Position numbers and translations under genes: made by a program. From the NCBI GenBank assembly GCA_013153895.1, contig JAADDN010000130.1, positions 1 through 5,783 of the forward strand: DNA of 5,783 bases. The letters are read 5' to 3'. The notes below the pieces were generated by a model. It did no database searches. It was not told the origin of the DNA and saw nothing but the letters and a program-made list of their open reading frames with translations. Within the stretch, counting starts at the first letter, position 1, and each line of letters begins with the position of its first letter. This stretch comes from Thermoproteota archaeon (GTDB lineage Archaea; Thermoproteota; Thermoprotei; Thermoproteales; Thermocladiaceae). Shown here in pieces: positions 5,783-5,783 of the stretch.

Positions 5783-5783
5783 T

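Noticed and set aside
1..5783. CRISPR array, insertion sequence or integrated element
   Set aside because: No regularly spaced repeats, terminal inverted repeats, transposase or integrase motifs, or target-site duplications were seen.

Overview
The window looks like a chromosomal segment from a moderately AT-rich archaeon, most likely a hyperthermophilic crenarchaeon (Thermoproteota, perhaps Desulfurococcales). This is an inference. It rests on short intergenic gaps with AT-rich TATA-like boxes, GGAGG/GGTGA-type ribosome binding sites, T-rich tracts just after stop codons, heavy use of Ile ATA and Leu CTA codons, and an Asn/Ser/Thr/Tyr-rich surface protein with many N-glycosylation sequons. 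No species can be named. I saw no tRNA, rRNA, CRISPR array, transposase or integrase.

Layout: the left edge (3-224, + strand) is the 3' end of a gene for a protein with a C-terminal membrane segment. Everything else is on the minus strand and is read from right to left. At the right edge (4490-5782) is the 3' part of a large extracellular beta-rich protein, followed by a weak hairpin and T-rich terminator. A 128-bp intergenic region then leads into two adjacent paralogous genes of 307 codons each (B at 3438-4361, A at 2499-3422), 15 bp apart and with no terminator between them, so probably one operon. After a T-run and a 12-bp palindrome comes a 373-aa orphan gene (C, 1326-2447). Last is a DHH-superfamily phosphoesterase (235-1263) that converges on the + strand gene with only 10 bp between the stop codons.

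Only the DHH protein belongs to a family I recognise. Its N-terminal metal-site motifs are present, but the second Asp of motif I is His. A and B form a family I do not recognise: a conserved alpha/beta N-terminal third that aligns without gaps at about one third identity, a divergent helical middle, and a shared C-terminal signature. C is also unrecognised. Whether DHH, C, A and B act together is only suggested by their shared orientation, because terminator-like and promoter-like elements separate the DHH gene and C from the A/B pair.

The most striking whole-window signal is compositional. My full read found no GATC at all, although there are about 96 GAT trinucleotides and more than 40 copies of CTAG, a palindrome with the same base composition. 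This suggests strong avoidance of GATC in this lineage. A second repeated signal is the octamer TTTTTACT, which occurs downstream of three of the four minus-strand stop codons where the flanking sequence is visible for comparison.
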